From Pseudomonas sp. P8_241 (GTDB taxonomy: Bacteria > Pseudomonadota > Gammaproteobacteria > Pseudomonadales > Pseudomonadaceae): a DNA stretch of 64,000 nucleotides. This document shows, piece by piece, positions 19,598 through 28,934 of the stretch. Below the pieces are notes generated by a model, which saw only the letters and a program-made list of their open reading frames with translations, had not been told where the DNA came from and made no database searches. The position numbers were made by a program, and so were the translations under genes. The stretch spans positions 5,148,501-5,212,500 of the forward strand of contig NZ_CP125377.1 in assembly GCF_034008315.1 (NCBI RefSeq), in the 5' to 3' direction. Within the stretch, counting starts at the first letter, position 1, and every line of letters begins with the position of its first letter.

Positions 19598-19625
19598 ACT
19601 GCTACACCACTATTTCAAACCCGAA

Positions 19626-20972
19626 TCAGGTCGCATCCGCATGGCTGACCATGCCCTTGATCACCACCGCTACGGTCGCCAGCGCCGCGGGAATCACCAA
19701 CGCCGTCAGTACCTGCTCAAAGTTCCAGCCAAGCCCTAATAGCGTGGCACCCATCCAGGCACCGAGAATCGCGCCGAAACGTCCGATGCCGAGCATCCAC
19801 GAGACCCCGGTTGCACGGCCTTGGGTCGGATAGAACCGCGCCGCGAGGGATGGCATCGCGGACTGCGCACCGTTGACGCACATCCCGGCCACCAGCACCA
19901 GCGTCGCCAGAATCGTGATGTTGCCCAGGCTCTGCCCCACCGCGTAGGCAAACACCCCGGCCAACAGGTAAAAGGTGCCGATGACCTTGTGCGGATTAAA
20001 CCGATCCATCGCCCAGCCCACTCCGACCGCACTGAGCACACCACCAAACTGGAACAACGCACCGATGAAGGCCGCCTGCTCCATACTCGCGCCGCTGTCG
20101 CGCATCAGGGTCGGCAACCAACTGGTCAGCAGATAAACAATGACCAGGCCCATGAAGTAGGTCAGCCACAGCAACAAGGTGCCCACGCTGTAGGTGCCTG
20201 AGAAAATCACCGCAAACACATTGCGCGCCTTGACGGTTTTCTGCTCCGGCACACTGAAGCTGGACGCCTGCGCCACCACGCCTGGATCAATCGGCGCCAG
20301 CGCTTTGCGTACTTTGTCGGTGCCGCGGTTTCGGACGACGAGATAACGTGCCGATTCCGGCAACCAGAACAGCAAAACCACCGCAAGAATCAACGGCAGA
20401 ATCCCGCCAATCAGTAACAGGCTGTGCCAGCCGAACGCGGGAATCAACTTGGCCGAAATGAATCCGCCACCGGCCATGCCGAGGTTGAAGCCGCAGAACA
20501 TGCTGGTCACCAGCAAAGACTTCTTACGCTCCGGGGTGTATTCCGACAACAACGTCGTGGCGTTCGGCATGCCGGCACCCAGGCCCAGGCCAGTCAGGAA
20601 GCGCAGCACCAGAAGCTGCTCGACATTACTGCTGTACGCCGAAGCCAGACTGAAGGCACCGAACAACAGTACCGCGCCGACCAGTACGACTTTTCGTCCG
20701 AAACGGTCAGCCAACGGACCCGAGCCCAACGCGCCGAAGACCATGCCGATCAACGCCGCACTCATCACCGGGCCAAGGCTGGCGCGGTCGATACCCCAAT
20801 CCTGAGACAGCGCCGGCGCGATGAAGCCCATGGCTGCGGTGTCGAGGCCATCGAGGAAGACAATCAGAAAACACAGAATCACCACGCGCCACTGGTAGCG
20901 TGAAATGGGTTGGGCATTGATGAAGGACTGCACGTCGAGGCAGTTTCCTACAGCAGACTGAGGCTGGTTCAT
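19626..20972 (-). CDS. pcaK: 4-hydroxybenzoate/protocatechuate transporter PcaK
   Basis: This 448-residue MFS symporter of the aromatic acid:H+ (AAHS) family has the diagnostic motif DGLD (Asp41, Asp44) in helix 1, at the positions shown to matter in P. putida PcaK, and the loop LADRFGRK after helix 2. The ATG at 20972 gives the PcaK N-terminus MNQPQSAVGN; the longer frame is unsupported. Its promoter lies in the short gap after pcaR and carries a perfect PcaR-type inverted repeat. Confidence 0.93.
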   Translation of the reverse strand: MNQPQSAVGNCLDVQSFINAQPISRYQWRVVILCFLIVFLDGLDTAAMGFIAPALSQDWGIDRASLGPVMSAALIGMVFGALGSGPLADRFGRKVVLVGAVLLFGAFSLASAYSSNVEQLLVLRFLTGLGLGAGMPNATTLLSEYTPERKKSLLVTSMFCGFNLGMAGGGFISAKLIPAFGWHSLLLIGGILPLILAVVLLFWLPESARYLVVRNRGTDKVRKALAPIDPGVVAQASSFSVPEQKTVKARNVFAVIFSGTYSVGTLLLWLTYFMGLVIVYLLTSWLPTLMRDSGASMEQAAFIGALFQFGGVLSAVGVGWAMDRFNPHKVIGTFYLLAGVFAYAVGQSLGNITILATLVLVAGMCVNGAQSAMPSLAARFYPTQGRATGVSWMLGIGRFGAILGAWMGATLLGLGWNFEQVLTALVIPAALATVAVVIKGMVSHADAT

Positions 20973-21060
20973 TATTTTTATTTCCACAAATCGCAGGCGA
21001 ACGGTGTCAGCAGACTCTGACGAAGCCGCGACAGTAATGAGCCAGAGGAAACAGCGTCAA

Positions 21061-21092
21061 TTCGATAAACGCGACTTTGTGCGTTTATCGAA
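21061..21092 (-). promoter_or_regulatory. PcaR operator before pcaK
   Basis: TTCGATAAACGC and GCGTTTATCGAA form a perfect 12-bp inverted repeat around 8 bases, 88 bases before the pcaK start and 4 bases after the pcaR stop. Each arm matches the PcaR box. Confidence 0.8.
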
Positions 21093-21096
21093 CAGC

Positions 21097-21939
21097 TTAG
21101 GCAAACAGCTGCGCGCTGAGGTCGCGGCTGGCACTCAACAGGCCCGGCAGGAACCGTTGTTCCAGTTCGTTGCGGCTGACCCTGCCGGCATGGGTGCTCA
21201 CATTGAGCGCGGCGACCACCTGGCCGGAGGCGTCGTACACCGGGACCGCAATCGAACGCAGCCCTTGCTCGAGTTCCTGGTCGACGATGCACCAGCCTTG
21301 CTGTCGAACTTCTTGCAGGCATTCGAGCAAGGCCTCGGGGGTGTGAATTGTACGACTGGTCTTGGCCTGCAATTCGGCGTGATCGAGGTATTCGCCCAGA
21401 GACGTGTCATCCAGCGCTGCCAGCAGAATCCGCCCCATCGATGTGCAATACGCCGGCAGGCGCCCGCCTACCGACAGATCAACCGAGATCAGCCGCTGGG
21501 TTGTTGCGGAACGGGCGATGTACAGGATGTCGTCGCCTTCCAGCGTGGCCATGTTGCATGCCTCGTGGAGCTGCTCGCTCATGCGATCCAGATACGGCTG
21601 GGCAGAAACCGCCAGCGGCGTCGAGGATACATAGGCATGGCCCAGGGTCAGCACTTTAGGTAACAACGAATACGTGCGGCCATCGGTGGTGGCATAGCCG
21701 AGCTTGATCAACGTGTGCAGACAACGACGCACAGCGGCACGTGGAATTTCCGTGCGATGGCTGATCTGGGCGATGGTCAGGTGCCGCTTGCGCTCCTGGA
21801 AAGCTTGCACCACGGCCAGGCCACGGGCCAGGGAGGTCATGAAATCCGGATCACCCGTTAATGCCTGAATCCGCTTGGCCGGCGACGCGACGATGGGCGG
21901 GGCGACGGAAGCGAAAGAGTTGCGCAATTGATCGTTCAT
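21097..21939 (-). CDS. pcaR: IclR-family regulator of the pca genes
   Basis: This 280-residue IclR-type regulator has an N-terminal winged helix (LTIAQISHRTEIPRAAVRRC, residues 54-73) and a C-terminal effector domain with LPAYCTSMGRILLAAL. P. putida PcaR responds to 3-oxoadipate, activates pca operons and represses its own gene. A 30-base unrelated-looking N-terminal tail precedes the DNA-binding domain, as in P. putida. It is followed immediately by the pcaK promoter. Confidence 0.93.
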   Translation of the reverse strand: MNDQLRNSFASVAPPIVASPAKRIQALTGDPDFMTSLARGLAVVQAFQERKRHLTIAQISHRTEIPRAAVRRCLHTLIKLGYATTDGRTYSLLPKVLTLGHAYVSSTPLAVSAQPYLDRMSEQLHEACNMATLEGDDILYIARSATTQRLISVDLSVGGRLPAYCTSMGRILLAALDDTSLGEYLDHAELQAKTSRTIHTPEALLECLQEVRQQGWCIVDQELEQGLRSIAVPVYDASGQVVAALNVSTHAGRVSRNELEQRFLPGLLSASRDLSAQLFA

Positions 21940-22020
21940 ATAAGGTCCTTTTCCCGCACGGATCAGCGGCTATTACAAGGGGCTGGCACTCATCGCACAA
22001 CCCCGGGCAATCAACAATGG

Positions 22021-22050
22021 GCGATTATCGAACGCGCGCCCGATAATCGC
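22021..22050 (-). promoter_or_regulatory. PcaR operator before pcaR (autoregulation)
   Basis: GCGATTATCG and CGATAATCGC form a perfect 10-bp inverted repeat around 10 bases, 82-111 bases before the pcaR start. The outward orientation differs from the pcaK site. It fits negative autoregulation. Confidence 0.7.
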
Positions 22051-22626
22051 AATCCAGTCGCTTGCCTCCCTTGAGTGATCGCAATCAAAGCGCGTTCCCT
22101 CAATCACCAACTTGAATTTTCGCCGCCTGGTCTCCACAGTTAGGGAGTCGATATAGTTACCTTGAATTGACCGACTTAATGGCGTCAGAAAGGCATCGCC
22201 CCGCATCTGATATCTGCCAGATCTCTTATCGTCCGTTAAGTTTCCAGCAACAATTCGGTCACATCCCTGCACCACTTTTAACTGTTTGGAGATAGTGTTC
22301 TTCAAATGGCCCGCTATAATACAATTCAGTAGCGCGCCTTTTACTTGCCGTCGCTGCAACCTGGCAATGATGTGTTTTATCGTTGCCGATCACAGCAAGC
22401 GCCTGACCTCCATACATGGATTTCGCCAGTGCGTTCGCTGGAAAAGGAAACTGATGCTACGTCAGCCGTTTAACTCTGGTGCCGTGGCCGCCTGCGACAT
22501 GGAAGCATTGATCACTTGTCGTAAGAACGATGCCTTTGAAAGGTATTGTCCATTCGTCGAGCGCGATCAGTCGATTTGATGCAGCGCGTTTCACCAGAAA
22601 TAATCTCAACTCAAACAGGTATTACT
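22051..22626. other. Gene-poor stretch upstream of pcaR
   Basis: About 575 bases that look more AT-rich than their surroundings. Two overlapping open frames (21973-22359 minus, 22286-22579 plus) have no recognisable product, unusual composition and no convincing ribosome-binding sites, so they are not called. The pcaR promoter should lie at the left end. Confidence 0.5.
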
Positions 22627-22827
22627 GTGACGAAAGACGAACTGCGCGCGGAACTTGAGCGCCAGGAACAACGTTACAAGGAAGTTTACGGCGGAGAAGT
22701 CACCACCTACGCCGCTCAGCCGGAACCGGAACGCAAACCCTGGCGTAAACGCGCCACGGTTCAGGATCAGGTTTTCCAGCAGGAAATTCAAAAAATTGAA
22801 AAGGAACTCAAAGCCGAAGAGCCATGA
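22627..22827 (+). CDS. Conserved small hypothetical protein
   Basis: This is a 66-residue, highly charged protein starting [17 protein letters not shown], with a Pro/Lys middle ([11 protein letters not shown]) and an amphipathic, probably helical C-terminus ([15 protein letters not shown]). It is similar to unnamed small proteins found next to pcaR in other Pseudomonas. GTG at 22627 with an AGG upstream is the favoured start; an in-frame ATG at 22579 would add 16 residues. Function unknown. No signal peptide or membrane segment. Confidence 0.65.
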   Translation: MTKDELRAELERQEQRYKEVYGGEVTTYAAQPEPERKPWRKRATVQDQVFQQEIQKIEKELKAEEP

Positions 22828-23202
22828 GTGCTTCGGCCTGATCCTTCAAGGGCCTGCCACTACCCCCGTTAAAAGCGGGATGTATTGATGTTGCCTTTCG
22901 CGCCCGCTACGAGCGGGCAGCGGCCATCTGTGACACTCGCTACGGAAAAACACCTAAATCTGACCTTCTTATCAGATATTTCGTACAGGCTCTTCAGGCT
23001 TTCCCTGTCGAGAGCAATACGCCGGCAGTACGGGGCTTTGCACGTAATATCAATGACTTGCAAGTCACAGCAGATGCCTGGGAATTGGGCCCCTTCTCGA
23101 AGAAAAATCGTTGAAGAATGTTACCGATGAGCAGCGAATGCGTTGATTGTCAGACTTTTCTGGCATAATCGCGCCCCCTTACGACCGGGTCAGAAAACCT
23201 TC
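22828..23202. other. Intergenic region before the phosphate transporter
   Basis: No gene is seen in these 375 bases. A hairpin GCCCGCT/AGCGGGC (22902-22918) has no T-run. A promoter-like pair stands close to the transporter start (listed separately). Confidence 0.5.
23143..23169 (+). promoter_or_regulatory. Candidate sigma-70 promoter of the phosphate transporter
   Basis: TTGATT (23143) and CATAAT (23164) are separated by 15 bases, and the start codon is 34 bases further on. The spacing is short of ideal. Confidence 0.35.
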
Positions 23203-24678
23203 ATGATCGATTTATTCAGCGGACTGGATGCTTGGGTGCTTGTGAGCCTCTTGCTCGCCCTGGCCTTTGTCCTCGCCTTCGAGTTCATCAACGGCTTTCA
23301 TGACACCGCTAACGCGGTGGCTACCGTTATCTACACCAAAGCCATGCCGCCACACCTGGCCGTGTTCTTTTCCGGTGTGTTCAACTTCCTCGGCGTGTTG
23401 CTGGGCGGGGTCGGCGTGGCGTATGCCATCGTCCACCTGCTGCCGGTAGAACTGCTGATCAACGTGAACACCGGTCACGGCCTGGCCATGGTGTTCTCGT
23501 TGCTCGCGGCTGCCATCACCTGGAACCTGGGCACCTGGTACTTCGGCATCCCCGCTTCGAGCTCTCACACGCTGATTGGTTCAATCCTCGGTGTCGGTCT
23601 GGCCAATGCCCTGATCAATGACATTCCGTTGGCTGACGGGGTGAACTGGCAGAAAGCGATCGACATCGCTGCCTCGCTGGTGTTCTCGCCGATGGCCGGA
23701 TTCCTGATCGCAGCACTGATCCTGATCGGTCTTAAATGGTGGCGTCCGCTGTCAAAGATGCACAAGACACCGGAACAACGCCGCAAGATCGACGACAAGA
23801 AACATCCGCCGTTCTGGAATCGCCTGGTCCTGGTGATCTCGGCCATGGCCGTGAGCTTCGTACACGGATCCAACGATGGCCAGAAAGGCATCGGTCTGAT
23901 CATGCTGGTGCTGATCGGCATCGTGCCAGCGCAATTCGTACTCGACCTTAACAGCACCACCTATCAGATCGAGCGGACCCGCGACGCTACCTTGCACCTC
24001 AACCAGTTCTACCAGCGCAATTCCGAAACCCTGGGTGAGTTCCTGGCCCTTGGCAAGAGTGTTGAAGGCGACCTGCCGGAGAAATTCCGTTGCAACCCGC
24101 AACAGACCGAACCGACAATTACCGCACTGCTGGGCACGCTCAAGGGTGTAGCCGACTACCATTCGCTGTCGTCGGAAAGCCGCATCGAAGTGCGTCGCTA
24201 TCTGCTTTGCCTGGATGACACCGCGAAGAAAGTCAGCAAACTGCCAAGCCTGGGAGCCCGCGAGAAGGCTGACCTGGACAAATTGCGCAAGGACCTGACC
24301 ACCACTACCGAATACGCTCCGTTCTGGGTGATTCTGGCAGTGGCACTGGCCTTGGGCCTGGGAACGATGGTTGGCTGGAAGCGTGTGGTACTGACGATCG
24401 GTGAGAAGATCGGCAAGCAAGGCATGACCTATTCGCAGGGCATGTCGGCGCAGATCACCACCGCCAGCCTGATCGGCATGGCCAACATCTTCAGCCTGCC
24501 GGTGTCCACCACCCACGTCCTGTCCTCAGGCGTGGCCGGCACCATGGTCGCCAACAAAAGCGGCCTGCAGGGTGGCACCGTGAAAACGATCCTGCTGGCC
24601 TGGGTGCTGACCCTGCCAGCCACCATTGCCTTGTCGGCCGGATTGTTCTGGCTGGCCTCGAAGGCACTGGGCAGCTGA
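23203..24678 (+). CDS. Inorganic phosphate transporter, PiT family
   Basis: This 491-residue integral membrane protein has the two inverted PiT signature repeats: FINGFHDTANAVATVIYTKA near residues 28-47 and SFVHGSNDGQKGIGLIMLVL in the second half. A long hydrophilic loop, about residues 255-385, lies between the halves. The family takes up phosphate, largely as metal-phosphate, with protons. The ATG at 23203 is chosen over the longer frame because it gives the family N-terminus and lies after the likely promoter. A strong terminator follows. Confidence 0.88.
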   Translation: MIDLFSGLDAWVLVSLLLALAFVLAFEFINGFHDTANAVATVIYTKAMPPHLAVFFSGVFNFLGVLLGGVGVAYAIVHLLPVELLINVNTGHGLAMVFSLLAAAITWNLGTWYFGIPASSSHTLIGSILGVGLANALINDIPLADGVNWQKAIDIAASLVFSPMAGFLIAALILIGLKWWRPLSKMHKTPEQRRKIDDKKHPPFWNRLVLVISAMAVSFVHGSNDGQKGIGLIMLVLIGIVPAQFVLDLNSTTYQIERTRDATLHLNQFYQRNSETLGEFLALGKSVEGDLPEKFRCNPQQTEPTITALLGTLKGVADYHSLSSESRIEVRRYLLCLDDTAKKVSKLPSLGAREKADLDKLRKDLTTTTEYAPFWVILAVALALGLGTMVGWKRVVLTIGEKIGKQGMTYSQGMSAQITTASLIGMANIFSLPVSTTHVLSSGVAGTMVANKSGLQGGTVKTILLAWVLTLPATIALSAGLFWLASKALGS

Positions 24679-24692
24679 TACAGAGCCCAACG

Positions 24693-24729
24693 AAAAAAGG
24701 CGCGTTCCGCAAGGACCGCGCCTTTTTTA
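24693..24729 (+). terminator. Intrinsic terminator of the phosphate transporter gene
   Basis: AAAAAAGGCGCG and CGCGCCTTTTTT flank a short loop, with a T-run at the end. Confidence 0.88.
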
Positions 24730-24756
24730 TGGTCGCTAACTTCCCTGTCACTACAC

Positions 24757-24855
24757 CCCCCGTGTAGGAGCGAGCCTGCTCGCGATGGCGGTGTTACAGC
24801 CAACTAATCCGTTGAATGTTACGACGCATCGCGAGCAGGCCCGCTCCTACAGGGG
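24757..24855. repeat. Paired REP-like repeat (GCGAGCCTGCTCGCGATG type)
   Basis: GTGTAGGAGCGAGCCTGCTC and its inverse copy (GAGCAGGCCCGCTCCTACAG) flank about 45 bases. The body sequence differs from the other two repeat types, but the GTAGGAGC end is shared. Confidence 0.82.
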
Positions 24856-24882
24856 ACGGTGAATGACAGCAAATTCTTTCAG

Positions 24883-24910
24883 AAAAAAAAAAGGGCAACC
24901 GAAGTTGCCC
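24883..24910 (-). terminator. Intrinsic terminator of ccoM
   Basis: Read on the minus strand, GGGCAAC-TTCG-GTTGCCC is a perfect 7-bp stem with a stable tetraloop, followed by ten T. Confidence 0.85.
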
Positions 24911-24952
24911 AAAATGCCTTGCGTGCTCATTACATCCAGAAAGAACTACGGT

Positions 24953-25063
24953 TTACTTCCGCTTGTGCGAATCCTTCCAGATAAAAAGTCCGAACCCTGC
25001 AAAAAATACAAACATGAGGCTGACAGTCAGCACTCCGGCGATCACCACGTTGTCGAAAAACAT
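24953..25063 (-). CDS. ccoM: cbb3-type cytochrome oxidase small subunit CcoM
   Basis: A 36-residue single-pass membrane protein: it starts MFFDNVVIAGVLTVSLM, continues through a hydrophobic helix (residues 6-29) and ends in a basic tail WKDSHKRK. Length and sequence match CcoM, the small extra subunit described from the Pseudomonas stutzeri cbb3 oxidase, which aids stability of the complex. An AGGAGA box lies 7 bases before the ATG and a dedicated terminator follows the stop, so it is a monocistronic gene. Two Anr/FNR-type boxes upstream agree with oxygen-limited expression. The cco operon itself is not in this window. Confidence 0.87.
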   Translation of the reverse strand: MFFDNVVIAGVLTVSLMFVFFAGFGLFIWKDSHKRK

Positions 25064-25128
25064 GACGCGTCTCCTGTACTTGCCGTGTTGCGATGGGGCT
25101 AAGTTAACCAAACGGGCAGGAGAGAACA

Positions 25129-25142
25129 TTGACCGGGATCAA
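25129..25142. promoter_or_regulatory. Anr/FNR-type box, proximal, upstream of ccoM
   Basis: TTGACCGGGATCAA differs from the consensus TTGAT-N4-ATCAA at one base. It lies 66-79 bases before the ccoM start, a good distance for activation. Confidence 0.75.
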
Positions 25143-25177
25143 TGTTGCCCTCGGCAGGGCAAGAGGAAGGGGAAAGT

Positions 25178-25191
25178 TTGACCCGCATCAA
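25178..25191. promoter_or_regulatory. Anr/FNR-type box, distal, upstream of ccoM
   Basis: TTGACCCGCATCAA also differs from the consensus at one base. Its centre is 49 bases from that of the proximal box. It could serve ccoM only, since the neighbouring gene at 25210 is transcribed toward it. Confidence 0.65.
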
Positions 25192-25209
25192 TCAATGCGG
25201 GGGGGAAGA

Positions 25210-25371
25210 TCAGCGTTTTTTAGGTTTGTTCTTCGGCTTTTTCTTGGCTTTTCCCAATGGCATAGCCTGCTCGAACGCCTGGCGCACTTCGTTGAGCCGT
25301 TTGTCATTGAGGTCGTGAACACGTTTGGCGCGTTCAGCGTTGAGGTCAATCAGTTTGTCGTCTTGGTTCAT
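25210..25371 (-). CDS. Small lysine-rich hypothetical protein
   Basis: A 53-residue protein beginning MNQDDKLIDLNAERAKRVHD, predicted mostly helical, with a strongly basic tail (KKKPKNKPKKR). The ATG at 25371 is favoured over a longer frame starting at 25494 that would overlap the next gene; its ribosome-binding site is weak. A basic tail of this kind may bind nucleic acid, but no function is known. Confidence 0.55.
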   Translation of the reverse strand: MNQDDKLIDLNAERAKRVHDLNDKRLNEVRQAFEQAMPLGKAKKKPKNKPKKR

Positions 25372-25472
25372 GGCGTTCAGTGCATCGCTTGATATGTAAG
25401 TTTCAGATGCCGCATCTTGGGCAGGATGGTGCCAATAATGCGTCCTGACGCCAGCGCTGACCAGTCGCGCAC

Positions 25473-25814
25473 TCAAATCTCGATATCGACCCATAACCCT
25501 TGGCGTGGCTGGTCTTCCATCAATGGCGCGACCGGCACGGTATTGTCGCTATTGAGTTCGTCCCCCGGAACAGCCAGATAGGCATCAGGGTCTTCATCGG
25601 CCTCACGGCGGCGGCGCTCCTGCTCCTGTTTACGGCGCTGCTCCTCACGCAGCAGCAACGCAGACTCCTCAGGATCGCGGTTCTGCAGATTGATAGTGCT
25701 GTCCCCGGAGCTTTCCTGTACCGGCACTACAGGGGGAATATCCGGACGCTGGCGGATCGGGTCATGTTGCGAAGTGATCGGCACGGCACTCAAGGGGAGC
25801 ATCGGTGGCAGCAT
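25473..25814 (-). CDS. Conserved hypothetical protein with charged coiled-coil segment
   Basis: A 113-residue soluble protein starting MLPPMLPLSAVPIT, with a Pro-rich first third and a run of Glu/Arg (residues about 55-75: LLLREEQRRKQEQERRRREA) likely to form a coiled coil, followed by an acidic segment. An AAGGAGA box 8 bases before the ATG at 25814 fixes the start. Similar short proteins occur across Pseudomonas, but no function is known. Confidence 0.65.
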   Translation of the reverse strand: MLPPMLPLSAVPITSQHDPIRQRPDIPPVVPVQESSGDSTINLQNRDPEESALLLREEQRRKQEQERRRREADEDPDAYLAVPGDELNSDNTVPVAPLMEDQPRQGLWVDIEI

Positions 25815-26032
25815 AATTTTCAGTCTCCTTTCAGCAGGCTGTCGGCTGCGCGGATGGCGACTTGAGCCATCGGTCGCAAACTGTGACTCAATTGGCACGC
25901 ATTGGTGCCCCGAACTGCGCTCCCTGCGTGAGTGGGCTAACGTAAGACTGTGAGTTTTTCTGAGAGTCCTTTGGCCCTGAAGCCCTCATTCCGTTAAGAT
26001 AGCCCGCTTTTTCAAGGTGGGAGTCAGGCAGC

Positions 26033-28879
26033 ATGGCGCAGCAGTATCAACCGGGGCAACGCTGGATCAGTGACAGCGAAGCCGAGCTGGGTTTAGGCAC
26101 CGTTCTGGCACAGGACGGCCGCTTGTTGACCGTGCTCTATCCGGCCACTGGCGACACTCGCCAGTACGCGCTAAGGAACGCGCCCCTCACCCGTGTGCGG
26201 TTTTCGCCGGGTGACTCCATCACTCACTTCGAAGGCTGGAAATTGACCGTTCGCGAAGTCGACGACGTCGATGGCTTGCTGGTCTACCACGGCCTCAACG
26301 CGCAGAACGAAGTAGTCACTCTTCCGGAAACCCAGTTGTCGAACTTCATCCAGTTCCGTTTGGCGAGCGACCGACTGTTCGCCGGTCAGATCGATCCGCT
26401 GGCCTGGTTCTCCCTGCGCTATCACACTCTGGAACACACCAGCCGCCAGTTGCAGTCCTCGCTGTGGGGCCTGGGTGGCGTGCGTGCACAACCGATCGCG
26501 CACCAGCTGCACATTGCCCGCGAAGTCGCCGACCGCATAGCACCAAGGGTGCTGCTGGCCGACGAAGTAGGCCTGGGCAAAACCATCGAAGCCGGTCTGG
26601 TGATCCATCGCCAACTGCTTTCTGGCCGCGCCAATCGCGTGCTGATCCTGGTACCGGAGAACCTCCAGCACCAATGGCTGGTGGAAATGCGCCGTCGTTT
26701 CAACCTGCAGGTCGCGCTGTTCGACGAAGAACGCTTCATCGAAAGCGATGCCTCCAACCCGTTCGAAGACACCCAGCTTGCGTTGGTCGCTCTGGAATGG
26801 CTGGTGGATGACGAAAAAGCTCAGGACGCCCTGTTCGCGGCCGGCTGGGACTTGCTGGTGGTTGACGAGGCTCACCATCTTGTCTGGCATGAAGATCAGG
26901 TCAGCCCTCAATACTCGCTGGTCGAGCAACTCGCCGAAACCATTCCTGGCGTGCTGCTGTTGACCGCTACCCCGGAACAGTTGGGCCAGGACAGCCACTT
27001 CGCTCGTCTGCGTCTGCTCGACCCGAACCGTTTTCACGACCTGAAGGCCTTCCGCGCCGAGAGCGAAAACTATCGCCCGGTGGCCGAAGCCGTTCAGGAA
27101 CTGCTCGACAAAGGTCGCTTGTCCCCTGAAGCGCACAAGACCATCCACGGTTTCCTCGGCAACGAAGGCGAAGCCCTGCTGACCGCAGTCAATGATGGCG
27201 ACACCGAAGCCAGCGCCCGCCTGGTGCGCGAACTGCTCGATCGCCACGGCACCGGCCGTGTGCTGTTCCGTAACACCCGCGCCGCCGTGCAAGGCTTTCC
27301 GGAGCGCAAGCTGCACCCGTACCCGCTGCCGTGTCCCGACGAATACCTTGAACTGCCATTGGGTGATCACGCCGAGCTGTACCCGGAAGTCAGCTTCCAG
27401 GCCCAGCCGGACGCCAACGAAGAAGAGCGCTGGTGGAAATTCGACCCGCGCGTCGAGTGGCTGATCGACCAGCTGAAAATGCTCAAGCGCACCAAAGTGC
27501 TGGTGATCTGCGCCCATGCCGAAACCGCCATGGACCTGGAAGACGCCCTGCGCGTACGTTCCGGGATCCCGGCCACGGTGTTCCACGAAGGCATGAACAT
27601 CCTCGAACGTGACCGCGCCGCCGCCTACTTCGCTGACGAAGAATTTGGCGCGCAAGTGCTGATTTGCTCAGAAATTGGCAGCGAAGGCCGCAACTTCCAG
27701 TTCTCCCATCACCTGGTGCTGTTCGACCTGCCATCCCACCCGGATCTGCTGGAGCAACGTATCGGTCGCCTGGACCGGATCGGCCAGAAGCACATCATCG
27801 AATTGCACGTGCCGTACCTGGAAACCAGCCCGCAAGAGCGCCTGTTCCAGTGGTATCACGAAGCACTGAACGCGTTCCTCAACACCTGCCCAACCGGCAA
27901 CGCCTTGCAACATCAGTTCGGCCCGCGCCTGCTGCCGTTGCTCGAAGAAGCGGACGACGGAGAGTGGCAAGCGCTGATCGACGAAGCCCGCACCGAGCGT
28001 GAGCGTCTGGAGGCAGAACTGCACACCGGTCGCGACCGTTTGCTGGAGCTCAACTCCGGTGGCGCTGGCGAAGGTGATGCACTGGTTGAAGACATCTTCG
28101 AGCAAGACGATCAGTTCGCCCTGCCGATTTACATGGAAACCCTGTTCGATGCGTTCGGTATCGACAGCGAAGACCATTCGGAAAACGCGCTGATCCTCAA
28201 GCCAAGCGAAAAAATGCTCGACGCCAGCTTCCCGCTGGGCGACGACGAAGGCGTGACCATTACCTACGACCGCAACCAGGCGCTGTCCCGCGAGGACATG
28301 CAGTTCATCACCTGGGAACACCCGATGGTTCAAGGCGGCATGGATCTGGTGCTATCCGGCTCCATGGGCAACACCGCCGTGGCACTGATCAAGAACAAGG
28401 CGCTGAAACCTGGCACCGTGTTGCTGGAACTGCTGTATGTCAGCGAAGTGGTTGCCCCGCGTTCGCTGCAACTGGGCCGTTACCTGCCACCGGCCGCCCT
28501 GCGCTGCCTGCTCGACACCAACGGCAACGACTTGTCGGCCCGCGTATCGTTCGAGACTTTGAACGATCAGCTGGAAAGCGTGCCGCGTGCCAGCGCCAAC
28601 AAGTTCATCCAGGCCCAGCGCGATCAACTGACGCCACGGATCAACGCCGGCGAAGCGAAAATCTTCCCGCGCCACGCCGAACGTGTTGCCGAGGCGCAAC
28701 GTCGCCTGGCAGCCGATACCGACGAAGAACTGGCGCGCCTGACCGCGTTGCAAGCGGTCAACCCGACCGTGCGTGACAGCGAACTGGTTGCCTTGCGCAA
28801 ACAACGCGAGCAAGGCCTGGCCATGCTCGACAAGGCGGCGCTGCGACTGGAAGCGATCCGGGTGTTGGTAGCGGGTTAA
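26033..28879 (+). CDS. rapA: RNA polymerase-associated ATPase RapA (HepA)
   Basis: This 948-residue SWI2/SNF2 ATPase binds RNA polymerase and promotes its recycling. The N-terminal Tudor-like domains (about 1-110) precede the helicase core with Walker A DEVGLGKT (177-184), DEAH (278-281), motif [11 protein letters not shown], and motif VI near [11 protein letters not shown] in the second RecA lobe. A RapA-specific C-terminal region follows. Family length and start ([11 protein letters not shown]) agree. Its natural terminator has been separated from the stop codon by an inserted IS element. Confidence 0.96.
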   Translation: MAQQYQPGQRWISDSEAELGLGTVLAQDGRLLTVLYPATGDTRQYALRNAPLTRVRFSPGDSITHFEGWKLTVREVDDVDGLLVYHGLNAQNEVVTLPETQLSNFIQFRLASDRLFAGQIDPLAWFSLRYHTLEHTSRQLQSSLWGLGGVRAQPIAHQLHIAREVADRIAPRVLLADEVGLGKTIEAGLVIHRQLLSGRANRVLILVPENLQHQWLVEMRRRFNLQVALFDEERFIESDASNPFEDTQLALVALEWLVDDEKAQDALFAAGWDLLVVDEAHHLVWHEDQVSPQYSLVEQLAETIPGVLLLTATPEQLGQDSHFARLRLLDPNRFHDLKAFRAESENYRPVAEAVQELLDKGRLSPEAHKTIHGFLGNEGEALLTAVNDGDTEASARLVRELLDRHGTGRVLFRNTRAAVQGFPERKLHPYPLPCPDEYLELPLGDHAELYPEVSFQAQPDANEEERWWKFDPRVEWLIDQLKMLKRTKVLVICAHAETAMDLEDALRVRSGIPATVFHEGMNILERDRAAAYFADEEFGAQVLICSEIGSEGRNFQFSHHLVLFDLPSHPDLLEQRIGRLDRIGQKHIIELHVPYLETSPQERLFQWYHEALNAFLNTCPTGNALQHQFGPRLLPLLEEADDGEWQALIDEARTERERLEAELHTGRDRLLELNSGGAGEGDALVEDIFEQDDQFALPIYMETLFDAFGIDSEDHSENALILKPSEKMLDASFPLGDDEGVTITYDRNQALSREDMQFITWEHPMVQGGMDLVLSGSMGNTAVALIKNKALKPGTVLLELLYVSEVVAPRSLQLGRYLPPAALRCLLDTNGNDLSARVSFETLNDQLESVPRASANKFIQAQRDQLTPRINAGEAKIFPRHAERVAEAQRRLAADTDEELARLTALQAVNPTVRDSELVALRKQREQGLAMLDKAALRLEAIRVLVAG

Positions 28880-28934
28880 GTCCCCTGCGCCACTCTTTGT
28901 CTAGTCCTGAAATAGGTTTACACCTGTTTCAGTC

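Noticed and set aside
21973..22359. 128-codon minus-strand frame upstream of pcaR
   Set aside because: No family resemblance, no good ribosome-binding site, and it covers the PcaR operator and the likely pcaR promoter.
22286..22579. 97-codon plus-strand frame
   Set aside because: Composition is unlike a protein of this genome and no start signal is seen; cannot be supported without comparison.
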